Assembly: GCA_022376925.1 (NCBI GenBank)
Contig: JAIOJX010000032.1
Span: 99,006,794-99,070,793 of the forward strand
DNA length: 64,000 bases
Direction: 5' to 3'
Source of the DNA: Tragulus kanchil
Taxonomy: Eukaryota; Chordata; Mammalia; Artiodactyla; Tragulidae
The notes below the pieces were generated by a model. That model had not been told where the DNA came from. It made no database searches and saw only the letters and a program-made list of their open reading frames with translations. The first letter of the stretch is position 1, and each line of letters opens with the position of its first letter. The position numbers and the translations under genes are program-made. This document shows positions 32,745-45,000 of this stretch, one piece after another.

Positions 32745-33590
32745 TTTGGTAACTGCTGAAAAAGTGTTTATAAATACCATGGATCTTTATTATTTCCCCC
32801 GAAAATCCAGATTAGCATTACATCCTTTGGCTATATCAAGAGGAAGCCTTGTTTTGAGTATGTAACTGATTATGCTTACTTATAACCTTTGGGTGTCTAA
32901 TTTAACTTTGAAAATGTTTTGGAGTTGCTTCCCAACATCTAAGTTTATGAAGCTCCTCTTTAAAGTAAAAAAAAAAAAAATGATGTGCTGCCCCCTGCTA
33001 CCATAAGAATTGTTATATGTGCTTAGTGTCCATTGATCAAGAACTATACACTAACAGAAAGTTAATATGAGCTTGCTTACACTTTTGAATAAATGTGTAC
33101 TTTATTAATCCCAATGGCATCTACCTACATTTTAAAATGGTACTATCTGGAAGTACGTTGCATTTACAGGATAGGTAATGCTTCGTATGTACATGTATTC
33201 ATGTTGCATTGAAATCACTCTAAAAACCCTTAGGACATATTATAGAGCAAATGGAATACACAAACTGGTATCCCACATACCCAGTTTGACTAGCAGATGT
33301 GTTTGGATTGGCTAGCATATTATTGTTGTTTAATTAAAACATGATGCCTTTGGAGGGACCAGTGGTCTCGTATGGATCCCGGTCACAGTACTCACAATTC
33401 TACTAAACCTGCCAGCTCCATCCCTTTATTACCTACATGGCCCTTGAAGATATTTGATTTATGATGCCTGGTATAGAAATGATTTACAATTTGACAGAAT
33501 ACAGCTATCGACAGTTGGTACTGTTTGATATCTCTGACTTCATTTCAGCTTCGTTGCACCCCCCAACCCCAACCACCACCCTTTGATAGT
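32745..33590. other. Single-copy stretch, nothing firm
   Basis: AT-rich with a poly-A run at 32968-32980. No gene or repeat family that I can support. Confidence 0.45.
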
Positions 33591-33730
33591 GATGGATCAT
33601 ATCATTTCCTGTCTTAAGATGAGTTAATTGAGACTCAATGCTTTTAATTCTTTGCCCAGTGTCACTCAGATCATAAATACAATTGCCAGGGCTGGAATCT
33701 AGGCCACTTGATTCCTAAAAAGATGTTCTC
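33590..33730 (-). mobile_element. MIR remnant, antisense
   Basis: CCTGTCTTAAGATGAGTTAAT, TCTTTGCCCAGTGTCACTCAG and GCTGGAATCTAGGCCACTTG fit antisense MIR. The second copy begins inside it (34791). Confidence 0.6.
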
Positions 33731-34535
33731 TTTTCCTTACACTTTACTGCCTTCTTTGTAATTTGCCTGAACTCTGGACAAACCAGCTGTTACTGACAGT
33801 GGATAGCCATCAAAATCAAATCTGAGAAAATAGGAGTAAACAGCTGACCTTCAAAAAAGCAGGGGAAGAAATCTGCTCAATTTCTGTTCAAGACACTCGT
33901 AAGTAGAGATAGGTAATGCACAAGGGAACAGATAGGGACTTTGTAAACAGAAAATTTCTATCCCAGCCAAGAGTAAATCAGAGATTGCTGAAGGCAGAGA
34001 GCAAAGTGTAGTAGAAAAAAAGTAAAATTGAAGCAGTCAGAAGATCTAAGCTTTTACTTGCTTGTATCTAGACAGAAGCACCTCTCACAGTATCTGTTCT
34101 GTTTTTTTTTTTTTTTCCATCTTTAAATAGGGATGATCATATAATAACCACTTCCTTGGGTTGCCATCATGAAGATCAAACAGAATCATGGAGGCAGAAA
34201 TGTTCTGAAAATAATACAGTGAATAATAACTCAACGGTCTGAAGCCCAGGAGGCTTTCCGGTAACTTTTTTTTTTCCTCCATGGAGAATTAATTTTCAAT
34301 CTGTGTAGTCACTCAAGATTTTCTTGTCTCTCATAGAAAATTGTGGGTTTCTTGGAAGGCCCGGGATCTCTGTGACAGACCTCAAGGACACCAATAATTT
34401 GAAAATTGCATAGTGAGTTTCCCTAAAGACCGTTGGGCCAGACATCTAAATATCCCAGTTTCTGATGGATAAAGAATTGTAAATGTTTACTTTAGGCAGT
34501 TAGATTCTGGGAGGTTGGATTTGAAACTGTATGAC
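33730..34535. other. Unrecognised sequence, D13
   Basis: No gene. Contains poly-T tracts at 34100-34117 and 34267-34277, whose lengths differ in copy 2 (34865-35667). Confidence 0.4.
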
Positions 34536-34537
34536 TG

Positions 34538-34790
34538 TCTTAGTTCATTCAAGCTACTACAACAAACTAGCACAGACTACGTGGCTTAAACAAAAAACCT
34601 TTATGTATTGTAGTTCTGGAGGTTGGGCAGTTCAAGATCAAGGCATGGGCAGATTCAGTGTCTGGTGAAGGACCACTTCCTGGTTCATAGGTGGTTTATG
34701 TCACTGTGTCCTCATGTCTGAAGGAGTGATGGCTCTCTCTGTGATCTCTTTTATTGGGTACCAATCTTATTCATGAGAACTCTTGCTTCA
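34538..34790 (-). mobile_element. MaLR-type LTR, truncated by junction D13
   Basis: Left part of the element complete at 35669-36020. It ends at CTCTTGCTTCA where the second copy of D13 begins, so the truncation is due to the duplication boundary. Confidence 0.65.
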
Positions 34791-35668
34791 AGTGTCACTC
34801 AGATCATAAATACAATTGCCAGGGCTGGAATCTAGGCCACTTGATTCCTAAAAAGATGTTCTCTTTTCCTTACACTTTACTGCCTTCTTTGTAATTTGCC
34901 TGAACTCTGGACAAACCAGCTGTTACTGACAGTGGATAGCCATCAAAATCAAATCTGAGAAAATAGGAGTAAACAGCTGACCTTCAAAAAAGCAGGGGAA
35001 GAAATCTGCTCAATTTCTGTTCAAGACACTCGTAAGTAGAGATAGGTAATGCACAAGGGAACAGATAGGGACTTTGTAAACAGAAAATTTCTATCCCAGC
35101 CAAGAGTAAATCAGAGATTGCTGAAGGCAGAGAGCAAAGAGTAGTAGAAAAAAGTAAAATTGAAGCAGTCAGAAGATCTAAGCTTTTACTTGCTTGTATC
35201 TAGACAGAAGCACCTCTCACAGTATCTGTTCTGTTTTTTTTTTTCTTTCCATCTTTAAATAGGGATGATCATATAATAACCACTTCCTTGGGTTGCCATC
35301 ATGAAGATCAAACAGAATCATGGAGGCAGAAATGTTCTGAAAATAATACAGTGAATAATAACTCAACGGTCTGAAGCCCAGGAGGCTTTCCGATAACTTT
35401 TTTTTTTCCTCCATGGAGAATTAATTTTCAATCTGTGTAGTCACTGAAGATTTTCTTGTCTCTCATAGAAAATTGTGGGTTTCTTGGAAGGCCCGGGATC
35501 TCTGTGACAGACCTCAAGGACACCAATAATTTGAAAATTGCATAGTGAGTTTCCCTAAAGACCGTTGGGCCAGACATCTAAATATCCCAGTTTCTGATGG
35601 ATAAAGAATTGTAAATGTTTACTTTAGGCAGTTAGATTCTGGGAGGTTGGATTTGAAACTGTATGACT

Positions 35669-36020
35669 GTCTTAGTTCATTCAAGCTACTACAACAAACT
35701 AGCACAGACTACGTGGCTTAAACAAAAAACCTTTATGTATTGTAGTTCTGGAGGTTGGGCAGTTCAAGATCAAGGCATGGGCAGATTCAGTGTCTGGTGA
35801 AGGACCACTTCCTGGTTCATAGGTGGTTTATGTCACTGTGTCCTCATGTCTGAAGGAGTGATGGCTCTCTCTGTGATCTCTTTTATTGGGTACCAATCTT
35901 ATTCATGAGAACTCTTGCTTCATGACCTAATCACCTCCCAAAGGCCCCATCTCCTAATACCAATCAAAATGGGAATGAGCCTTTGATATATGGGAGCGCA
36001 AATGTTCAGTCTATAGCAGT
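35669..36020 (-). mobile_element. MST/MLT1-type (ERVL-MaLR) LTR, antisense
   Basis: TAGTTCATTCAAGCTACTAC, TTCTGGAGGTTGGGCAGTTC, GACCTAATCACCTCCCAAAG and CCATCTCCTAATACCAATC are antisense MaLR LTR phrases. It runs to GTTCAGTCTATAGCA. Solo, no internal region seen. Confidence 0.7.
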
Positions 36021-36820
36021 GACTGTGTGTTTTGGATTTGAAAGGACTTTATTTCTTGATCACGTTGAGGAAGCCCCAGTATCTTCTGGGTAGTCTATTA
36101 ACTTTAGCTGAAATGATCCCCAAAGATAACAGTATCCAGAAAAGATCATTTTCCTGACATGCCATGGCCATCCTTTCTTCTCGCTCTGGTTTCTAGATTT
36201 GATTGTGGCTTCAGGACATCTCAGCAAGGAGCTCTGAACAAAATCAGTGAGAAGCATGGTGGAATTTTCTGTGTGCTACATGGGTTTATGGGTAACCTGA
36301 CTGGCTAAGCTAGACCTGTGAAAGAGAGGAATGTGGGTGTCTGTGATATTTTCTGCCCATGATTTTTTTGACTATTTTGAAGCAAAGCTCTCTTACCTCT
36401 ACTTGGGAATCCATTTTTCTTTGCAGTCTTAGGCTTTATCGTCTATAATCCCAAAGCAAAAACCTGATCAACAATGGAAAGGTAGTAAATTCCCATTTTT
36501 CCAGAATCCAACCAGGCAGAGAGACAGCAAGAAAGACTCTTGTTCTCAGGGGTGGCTGCTCCATGATTACTGTTGGTTTGACTTTAAGAAATTAAAAGAC
36601 AACATATTTTTATGCACCTTGTTATCTTGTATGTAAATAAACACCTCCATCCCATCTTAGGCCGAGGTCTCCTTTGAACACCAGAAAGTTTTGTGATACA
36701 TAGCAACTATTTGGTATCTATTACATGAGAAAAGACATGATGACTAAAGGCTACAATGAATAGCATGGTGCCATTTTTAAATGAATTCAGATGTCAAGTA
36801 GATACAAATATTAGATAAAG
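36020..36820. other. Single-copy stretch, nothing recognised
   Basis: AT-rich, no gene or repeat that I can support. Confidence 0.45.
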
Positions 36821-37154
36821 AAATGTGCACACATGAATATTTATGGAGCCATGCACACATATTTGAAAAAATACTAATTTATATATTGCCAAGATATTCT
36901 TTTTTTCAACTTACAGCAATATTTGATGGATATTCAGACACTTGAACTCCCTGGAAAAATTCATTGCCTACTTGTTGACGAATACTGAATTCTTAAATTA
37001 CTTCTGCTAATTCATTGAAAAGTGAACATATGTGCACTGATTAGGTGATCAGATTATTCAGTTTATCCCTCAATTATTCCAGATAAACAAGAATGATGGA
37101 GACAGGCTTAAGAACTTATATGTGTCATTTCTTTGCCGCTGAGTAGCCAACAAT

Positions 37155-37455
37155 TCAGTTACTCTGTTCAGTCACTCAGTTGTGTCCAGTCCTTTGCGAC
37201 CCCATGGACTGCAGCACACCAGGTTTCCCTGTCCAACACCATTTCCTGGAGATGGCTTAAGCTCGCATCCATTGACTCAGTGATGCCATTCAACCATCTT
37301 GTTCTCTGTCATCACCTTCTCCTTCTGTCTTCTATCTTCCCCAGCATCAGGGTCTTTCCCAACGAGTCAGTTCTTTGCATAAGATGGCCAAAGTACTAGA
37401 GCTTAAGCTTCAGCATTACTCCTTCCATCGAATATTCAGAGTTGATTTCAACAAC
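37155..37455 (-). mobile_element. BovB/ART2-type fragment, antisense
   Basis: TTGTGTCCAGTCCTTTGCGA, GCATCCATTGACTCAGTGATG, CAGCATCAGGGTCTTTCCC and GATGGCCAAAGTACTAGAGC match the BovB-derived ART2 tail, which is longer than the tail in Bov-tA. Duplicate at 38236-38536. Confidence 0.82.
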
Positions 37456-37559
37456 CAACAGCCTACAGTTCAACAGCATGCACATAACACAGCACTTACA
37501 GTACTGGAAAGGGTTTTAAAGATGAGAGATCTTATAATGGAGTAGAAGAACTTATAAAG

Positions 37560-37745
37560 ACTTAGATTCATGACTGCTTGTGTTCCACTGTTTCCAAGTT
37601 GTGCATCCTTGAAGAAATTAAGCCTTTTAAGTCTCAGTTTCCTGATGTTAAATTCAGGTATTAAAATACCCACTTCACAACATTATTGTAAGGCTCTGAA
37701 TGTGACAGGTGTTTGACAAAGTGTAGCTATATTCTAATCCTACCT
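37560..37745 (+). mobile_element. MIR remnant
   Basis: TAAGTCTCAGTTTCCTGATG, ACCCACTTCACAACATTATTG and TGACAGGTGTTTGACAAAG follow MIR. Duplicate at 38641-38826. Confidence 0.7.
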
Positions 37746-38999
37746 CCACTTTATAGGTAAGAAGAGTCAGAAAGATTGAGACTTAGTGGAGACTTAAAAA
37801 ACTAGTTTGTGACACCTCAAAGACCTCTTGACTCATGCATCTGTATTCTACCACAATTCTAGAATGAAGATTTTCATGCCAGTTTTCTAGGCTGTAATTG
37901 GCAATGTGCACACATGAATATTTATGGAGCCATGCACACATATTTGAAAAAATACTAATTTATATATTGCCAAGATATTCTTTTTTTCAACTTACAGCAA
38001 TATTTGATGGATATTCAGACACTTGAACTCCCTGGAAAAATTCATTGCCTACTTGTTGACGAATACTGAATTCTTAAATTACTTCTGCTAATTCATTGAA
38101 AAGTGAACATATGTGCACTGATTAGGTGATCAGATTATTCAGTTTATCCCTCAATTATTCCAGATAAACAAGAATGATGGAGACAGGCTTAAGAACTTAT
38201 ATGTGTCATTTCTTTGCCGCTGAGTAGCCAACAATTCAGTTACTCTGTTCAGTCACTCAGTTGTGTCCAGTCCTTTGCGACCCCATGGACTGCAGCACAC
38301 CAGGTTTCCCTGTCCAACACCATTTCCTGGAGATGGCTTAAGCTCGCATCCATTGACTCAGTGATGCCATTCAACCATCTTGTTCTCTGTCATCACCTTC
38401 TCCTTCTGTCTTCTATCTTCCCCAGCATCAGGGTCTTTCCCAACGAGTCAGTTCTTTGCATAAGATGGCCAAAGTACTAGAGCTTAAGCTTCAGCATTAC
38501 TCCTTCCATCGAATATTCAGAGTTGATTTCAACAACCAACAGCCTACAGTTCAACAGCATGCACATAACACAGCACTTACAGTACTGGAAAGGGTTTTAA
38601 AGATGAGAGATCTTATAATGGAGTAGAAGAACTTATAAAGACTTAGATTCATGACTGCTTGTGTTCCACTGTTTCCAAGTTGTGCATCCTTGAAGAAATT
38701 AAGCCTTTTAAGTCTCAGTTTCCTGATGTTAAATTCAGGTATTAAAATACCCACTTCACAACATTATTGTAAGGCTCTGAATGTGACAGGTGTTTGACAA
38801 AGTGTAGCTATATTCTAATCCTACCTCCACTTTATAGGTAAGAAGAGTCAGAAAGATTGAGACTTAGTGGAGACTTAAAAAACTAGTTTGTGACACCTCA
38901 AAGACCTCTTGACTCATGCATCTGTATTCTACCACAATTCTAGAATGAAGATTTTCATGCCAGTTTTCTAGGCTGTAATTGGCAATGGAACAAGAGACA

Positions 39000-39375
39000 G
39001 AGGTTTGTTTTTAAAAAGATATGACAGAAAAACTTGCAGCATGTTTTATAAAGATTCTAAGAATGGTTTCCAGTAAGTGCTGCTTTATCCCACGAACTGA
39101 AATAGTAGATTTCTGTTTCTCTTGTCTTCCCTGATTCTGTTACTACTTGGAAAGCCCTGGGGTTCATAGCTAATTAAAAAGGGATGGAAGAAAATTATAC
39201 CTCTGTTGGTGCTATTGTTTTGGTCTATCTCAAAAGCTTCTTAACAGCAAAGGCAACAGCCAGTGGACTGAGAGGGAGTTCTCTTTGACAGAGAGGGCAC
39301 AGGAGACCCTAGAATGATTTTCATGAACCCATTATCATTTCATTAAGTGACTCTTACACTTTCTGTTGTTACAGA
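39000..39375. other. Single-copy stretch, nothing recognised
   Basis: No gene or repeat supported. Confidence 0.45.
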
Positions 39376-39377
39376 TT

Positions 39378-39378
39378 T

Positions 39379-39416
<38 letters not shown>

Positions 39417-39418
39417 TT
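39378..39418. repeat. CT/CA compound microsatellite
   Basis: TC run passing directly into a CA run (TCTCTCTCTC then ACACACACAC). Single copy. Confidence 0.9.
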
Positions 39419-39659
39419 TTAGATAATACTCCAGCATTTGAAAAGTCTTAACAGAACAGGGACCTCCAGAAGAGAATAAATAACATTTATATTATATATT
39501 TATTATGTGACTTTCACTGTGTTTTCTATTTTCATTTCTTTATCTAATTACCATACTAGATGTCCCCATTTATATAAGTTAAGATCACATAGCTAATAAA
39601 TGTCAGAGCTGGAATTCAAAACCATATCTTTATTTTCATCATTACAGTCGGCATTCATT

Positions 39660-39994
39660 TTTTCTTTCTTTTTTTTTTTTAACATTCATTTATTTATCTT
39701 TTTTGGGGGTGAGGTGGGGAGGGAGGGGGATGGGTGGGCCACTTCTATTGGTCTTTCATTTGTCTAGTTTCATCCATCTTTGTTATTTGGCCTGTGTGGG
39801 CCTCCTATCACGGTGGCCTCTGTTGTCTCAGAGCACCGGCTCTGGGCGCATGCGCTCCAGAGCTCCAGCTCGGTAATTGGACACATCAGTCCAGCTGCTC
39901 CGCGGCACGTGGGATCTTCTCAGGCCAGGGATCGAACCGGCGCCCCCTGTACTGCAAGGCGGTGTCCTTACCCACTGGACCACCAGGGGAAGCC
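39660..39994 (-). mobile_element. CHR-type SINE, long form, antisense
   Basis: Flanked by a 16-bp duplication with one mismatch: ACAGTCGGCATTCATT (39644-39659) and ACAGTCAGCATTCATT (39995-40010). Palindrome GCGCATGCGC intact (39846-39855). The G-rich strand start and CCACTTCTATTGG mark the 3' extension. The 5' half recurs at 41003-41142. Confidence 0.9.
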
Positions 39995-40054
39995 ACAGTC
40001 AGCATTCATTAAAATGCCTAACATTTATTGGGAACTTCTATGGTTTGAGTCCTC

Positions 40055-40245
40055 TTATGCTTTCAATGTATTAGTTTATTTAAATATATTATATATGTGT
40101 TTAACAGTTTACTCCTCACAAAAATCCCCGTGAGGTAGATATTATTATTATTTCCAAGTTTTCCTAAGGTGATATAGCTGTTAATCCAGCTAGTTTAATT
40201 CCAGAAGTTTCACTCTGAATCACACTGCTCTTTCTAAATCTGATC
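40055..40245 (-). mobile_element. MIR remnant, antisense
   Basis: ACTCCTCACAAAAATCCCCG, TGAGGTAGATATTATTATTA and AATCACACTGCTC follow antisense MIR. Duplicate at about 41203-41393. Confidence 0.7.
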
Positions 40246-40564
40246 CAGGCATTTTCTAACTCTGCAACTTGCCTTACTAGGGCTTACAGGACTGAGAGGT
40301 TTTTCAGAAGCCTCAGGGGGACTAGGGAGCACATCTGTTTGAGAACATGATCCAATTCAGGTATATCCAGATTAAAATCTTCCAGTATTCATCACAGCAG
40401 TCAACAGAGTAGGCAGCGGGCAATAAGACTAATGATAGTGGGTACTATTCAGGATCAAAGGGGTGAACATTGTTAGATCACCTGGGGTCCTTGTTGCTCA
40501 GAAAATCAAGACATTTTAATGTTATTTGGCAGTGTGACCAAATATTAATAACTAACTATAAGGA

Positions 40565-40773
40565 AGTGAATGAAGTGAAAGTTGCTTGGTCATATCCGAC
40601 TCTGTGACCCCGTGGACTGTAGCCTGTCAGGCTCCTCTGTCCATAGAATTCTCCAGACAAGAACACTTGAATGGGTTGCCATGCCCTCCTTTAGGGGATC
40701 TTCCCAACTCAGAGACCTAAGCGGGATCTCCCACACCGCAAGCAGATTCTTTACCCGCTGAGCCACCAGGCCA
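40565..40773 (-). mobile_element. Bov-tA SINE, antisense
   Basis: CCGACTCTGTGACCCCGTGG, AGGCTCCTCTGTCCATAG, GGATCTTCCCAACTCAGAG and CCGCTGAGCCACCAGG give the whole element. Duplicate at 41713-41921. Confidence 0.87.
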
Positions 40774-41002
40774 GACCTGTAAGGAGAGGCAGTGCCAACT
40801 AACCAGAAAGGGGCAACACAATCAGCACCTAAGACAGCTCCTTAGTGCTGTGACTCCCAAACAAGGTTTGAGGTTGGTGGCTCTCCTTCCTAAAGCTAGA
40901 ATCTTAAAAAGACATTCTTGCCCTATTCTTAAAATAGTGATTATTCACCTTTGTGTATATTGTGACCTAAAATGAAAATATCTTTTTAGCCCTTTCTATT
41001 CA

Positions 41003-41142
41003 CTCCAGAGCTCCAGCTCGGTAATTGGACACATCAGTCCAGCTGCTCCGCGGCACGTGGGATCTTCCCAGGCCAGGGATCGAACCGGCGCCCCCTGTAC
41101 TGCAAGGCGGTGTCCTTACCCACTGGACCACCAGGGGAAGCC
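41003..41142 (-). mobile_element. 5' half of the CHR-type SINE, junction D15
   Basis: The second copy of D15 starts at the SINE internal position CTCCAGAGC and lacks its 3' half and the left target repeat, which a genuine insertion would retain. Confidence 0.85.
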
Positions 41143-42129
41143 ACAGTCAGCATTCATTAAAATGCCTAACATTTATTGGGAACTTCTATGGTTTGAGTCC
41201 TCTTATGCTTTCAATGTATTAGTTTATTTAAATATATTATATATGTGTTTAACAGTTTACTCCTCACAAAAATCCCCGTGAGGTAGATATTATTATTATT
41301 TCCAAGTTTTCCTAAGGTGATATAGCTGTTAATCCAGCTAGTTTAATTCCAGAAGTTTCACTCTGAATCACACTGCTCTTTCTAAATCTGATCCAGGCAT
41401 TTTCTAACTCTGCAACTTGCCTTACTAGGGCTTACAGGACTGAGAGGTTTTTCAGAAGCCTCAGGGGGACTAGGGAGCACATCTGTTTGAGAACATGATC
41501 CAATTCAGGTATATCCAGATTAAAATCTTCCAGTATTCATCACAGCAGTCAACAGAGTAGGCAGCGGGCAATAAGACTAATGATAGTGGGTACTATTCAG
41601 GATCAAAGGGGTGAACATTGTTAGATCACCTGGGGTCCTTGTTGCTCAGAAAATCAAGACATTTTAATGTTATTTGGCAGTGTGACCAAATATTAATAAC
41701 TAACTATAAGGAAGTGAATGAAGTGAAAGTTGCTTGGTCATATCCGACTCTGTGACCCCGTGGACTGTAGCCTGTCAGGCTCCTCTGTCCATAGAATTCT
41801 CCAGACAAGAACACTTGAATGGGTTGCCATGCCCTCCTTTAGGGGATCTTCCCAACTCAGAGACCTAAGCGGGATCTCCCACACCGCAAGCAGATTCTTT
41901 ACCCGCTGAGCCACCAGGCCAGACCTGTAAGGAGAGGCAGTGCCAACTAACCAGAAAGGGGCAACACAATCAGCACCTAAGACAGCTCCTTAGTGCTGTG
42001 ACTCCCAAACAAGGTTTGAGGTTGGTGGCTCTCCTTCCCTAAAGCTAGAATCTTAAAAACACTTGACATTCTTGCCCTATTCTTAAAATAGTGATTATTC
42101 ACCTTTGTGTATATTGTGACCTAAAATGA

Positions 42130-42930
42130 CAACAGTGTTTTACTTATCATGGTTTTGTGGGTTGGCTGAGCAGTTCCTCTACTGATTTTCCTTGGCTCGT
42201 TGATGAAGTTGCATTCACCTGCAGGGTCACAGAGCATAATATATTTAAAATGACTTCACTCACGTGTGTAGTAGTTAGTACTGGATGTTGGCCAGGCTGC
42301 CTCATTTTTCCTCTATGTGTTATCTGATTCTACAGAAAGCCACACCAGCTTTTTACATGGTGATAGAATAGCATTCCTTCTCTTGAGACCTAGTCTCCAG
42401 CACTGACAAAAAGTTAGTTCTTACACTCTAATGGTCAGAATCCATTCTAGTGGAAAGTTCATCACAGACTCAAGAGGTCAGAAAATTGACTTCACTTCTT
42501 AATGAAATGTTTCGAATAATTTGTAGTCATGTTTAATTTTTCACAGCCTCCTTAACTTCTCAAGATAGACGGCAGTGGAAAGTAGCAAAGATTGTCCATG
42601 ATACTTCACTACACCCCCGCCTTAGCACATTATCCATATAGCACTGCTGTGCTTTGTATGTACCTCTGTTATAATACCAATTCATTTGTGCACTGAATAA
42701 GCAATTAATGAAGATCATTTGTGAGCCAGGCAGGGTACCAGTTTTTTTTTTTTTTTTTAATTTTGCATTAGCTCATTGTTATTATAAGAATCTATCAGAT
42801 TTTATCATTTCCCTCCACCCACATTTAAAGATGAAGACACTGAATCTCAGAAAGATGAAGAAATTTACTCAATGTGCTGTCAGCATATGAAAGTTTTCTG
42901 TTTTAGTATAAGGCTGAGGTATTACAGTTT
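42130..42930. other. Unrecognised sequence, D16
   Basis: AT-rich. A poly-T run at 42741-42757 differs by one base in copy 2. No gene. Confidence 0.4.
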
Positions 42931-42934
42931 TATA

Positions 42935-43060
42935 TATATCTATTTACCTCACCTAAAGAATGTGAGTTTCCTGAGGACAGACTGTTTATTTCTCCTTTGT
43001 ATATTACCAGTTCATAGAATACTACTAAAGATAATATTCTCAATAAATATTGTTGGATAT
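42935..43060 (+). mobile_element. L2 3' end
   Basis: AATGTGAGTTTCCTGAGGACAG followed by ATTACCAGTTCATAGAATAC and CTCAATAAATATTGTTGG is the standard L2 end. Duplicate at 44065-44190. Confidence 0.65.
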
Positions 43061-44359
43061 AAGAATGAATGGACTCCCAAATTATGGATGCTTTCTTCTT
43101 TCCTCTATGAATGTCTCTTGTTTATGTTATCTGAGAGTTCATGTGGCTGAGAATAATATGATGGGAAAAATAATCAACAAAATCAATCAAAATTTATTTT
43201 ATGCCCCAAAATATTAAGAATCTTTACATATTTATTTCATATATTCTCACCTAAAATGACAACAGTGTTTTACTTATCATGGTTTTGTGGGTTGGCTGAG
43301 CAGTTCCTCTACTGATTTTCCTTGGCTCGTTGATGAAGTTGCATTCACCTGCAGGGTCACAGAGCATAATATATTTAAAATGACTTCACTCACGTGTGTA
43401 GTAGTTAGTACTGGATGTTGGCCAGGCTGCCTCATTTTTCCTCTATGTGTTATCTGATTCTACAGAAAGCCACACCAGCTTTTTACATGGTGATAGAATA
43501 GCATTCCTTCTCTTGAGACCTAGTCTCCAGCACTGACAAAAAGTTAGTTCTTACACTCTAATGGTCAGAATCCATTCTAGTGGAAAGTTCATCACAGACT
43601 CAAGAGGTCAGAAAATTGACTTCACTTCTTAATGAAATGTTTCGAATAATTTGTAGTCATGTTTAATTTTTCACAGCCTCCTTAACTTCTCAAGATAGAC
43701 GGCAGTGGAAAGTAGCAAAGATTGTCCATGATACTTCACTACACCCCCGCCTTAGCACATTATCCATATAGCACTGCTGTGCTTTGTATGTACCTCTGTT
43801 ATAATACCAATTCATTTGTGCACTGAATAAGCAATTAATGAAGATCATTTGTGAGCCAGGCAGGGTACCAGTTTTTTTTTTTTTTTTAATTTTGCATTAG
43901 CTCATTGTTATTGTAAGAATCTATCAGATTTTATCATTTCCCTCCACCCACATTTAAAGATGAAGACACTGAATCTCAGAAAGATGAAGAAATTTACTCA
44001 ATGTGCTGTCAGCATATGAAAGTTTTCTGTTTTAGTATAAGGCTGAGGTATTACAGTTTTATATATATCTATTTACCTCACCTAAAGAATGTGAGTTTCC
44101 TGAGGACAGACTGTTTATTTCTCCTTTGTATATTACCAGTTCATAGAATACTACTAAAGATAATATTCTCAATAAATATTGTTGGATAGAAGAATGAATG
44201 GACTCCCAAATTATGGATGCTTTCTTCTTTCCTCTATGAATGTCTCTTGTTTATGTTATCTGAGAGTTCATGTGACTGAGAATAATATGATGGGAAAAAT
44301 AATCAACAAAATCAATCAAAATTTATTTTATGCCACAAAATATTAAGAATCTTTACATA

Positions 44360-44520
44360 TTTATTTCATATATTCTCACCACTTATGAGGTAGATACTAT
44401 CATCTTGGTTTTACATATGGGGAGTCAAGGTATTAGAGGACAGATTTAGATTGCCCAAGATGATACAGTTATTCGAACTTATACTCAGAACTGTCTGACT
44501 CCTAAGGTCATGTTTGTAAT
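44360..44520 (-). mobile_element. MIR remnant, antisense
   Basis: ATGAGGTAGATACTATCATC, GATTGCCCAAGATGATACAG and CTGTCTGACTCCTAAGG. Mostly single-copy; starts at the end of D16 copy 2. Confidence 0.65.
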
Positions 44521-44669
44521 GATTGAATTACTTGGTTCACCCAGCCCTGTTGCTTTTCTACCTTATTTTGTAGAAGAGTTTGTGAGTTTGTGTGAAAGAA
44601 AAGTTACATGAGAGAAACCTCTTCATCCCTTACTGAATAAAATAGAAGGAAGGCTCTCCATGGATCAAG

Positions 44670-45000
44670 GCTTTCCATGTTCTGGCCCCAAACTGCCTTT
44701 CCAGTTTTATCTCCTACTCTGAATTATGGAATCAATAGATTCTATATTTCTACAGTATTACTGACTCTTCCTAATGACATGGGTTTCCCTACCATGTCTC
44801 TTTCCTTTGCTGATAACATGATGTCCATTATTCACACATTGAAGTTCTTCTTAATCTTTATGGATAGCTAAATTGACACTTTACTAAAACATTCCTGCTA
44901 TTCTTCTAGTTGCCAATAACCACCTATTCAATAATGTTTCTCCAAGCAAAGAATGTATACCTTTATGTTGCCCAGTTCACTGTTTACATGTTTTTCTCCC
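44670..45000 (+). mobile_element. L2-like remnant
   Basis: Phrases such as TGGCCCCAAACTGCCTTTCC and CCACCTATTCAATAATG fit L2 3' sequence. Right part repeated from 45882 through D17. Confidence 0.4.

Larger units (their letters stand above)
33658..35922. repeat. Direct duplication D13, period 1132-1133
   Basis: Copy 1 is 33658-34790 and copy 2 is 34791-35922, joined directly. Differences are a few substitutions (AAGTGTAG/AAGAGTAG, CCGGTAAC/CCGATAAC, ACTCAAG/ACTGAAG) and altered poly-T and poly-A lengths near 34100/35232. Copy 1 cuts a MaLR-like LTR in half at its right end; copy 2 continues into the complete element. Confidence 0.97.
36822..38987. repeat. Direct duplication D14, period 1081
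   Basis: Copy 1 is 36822-37906 and copy 2 is 37903-38987. The junction shares AATG (37903-37906). I saw no difference between the copies. The unit contains an antisense BovB/ART2-type fragment and a MIR remnant. Confidence 0.97.
39855..42129. repeat. Direct duplication D15, period about 1148-1154
   Basis: Copy 1 is 39855-40975 and copy 2 is about 41003-42129. Filler of about 27 bp (40976-41002) lies between them. Copy 2 starts in the middle of an antisense CHR-type SINE, so only its 5' half is repeated. Copy 2 has an extra C near 42036 and about five extra bases near 42060. Confidence 0.97.
42119..44380. repeat. Direct duplication D16, period 1129-1130
   Basis: Copy 1 is 42119-43250 and copy 2 is 43249-44380. 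The ends share ACC. Differences: a poly-T run one base shorter in copy 2 (42740/43870), TTATAAG/TTGTAAG, GGATATAAG/GGATAGAAG, GTGGCTG/GTGACTG and GCCCCAA/GCCACAA. Copy 1 starts in the last bases of D15. Confidence 0.97.
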
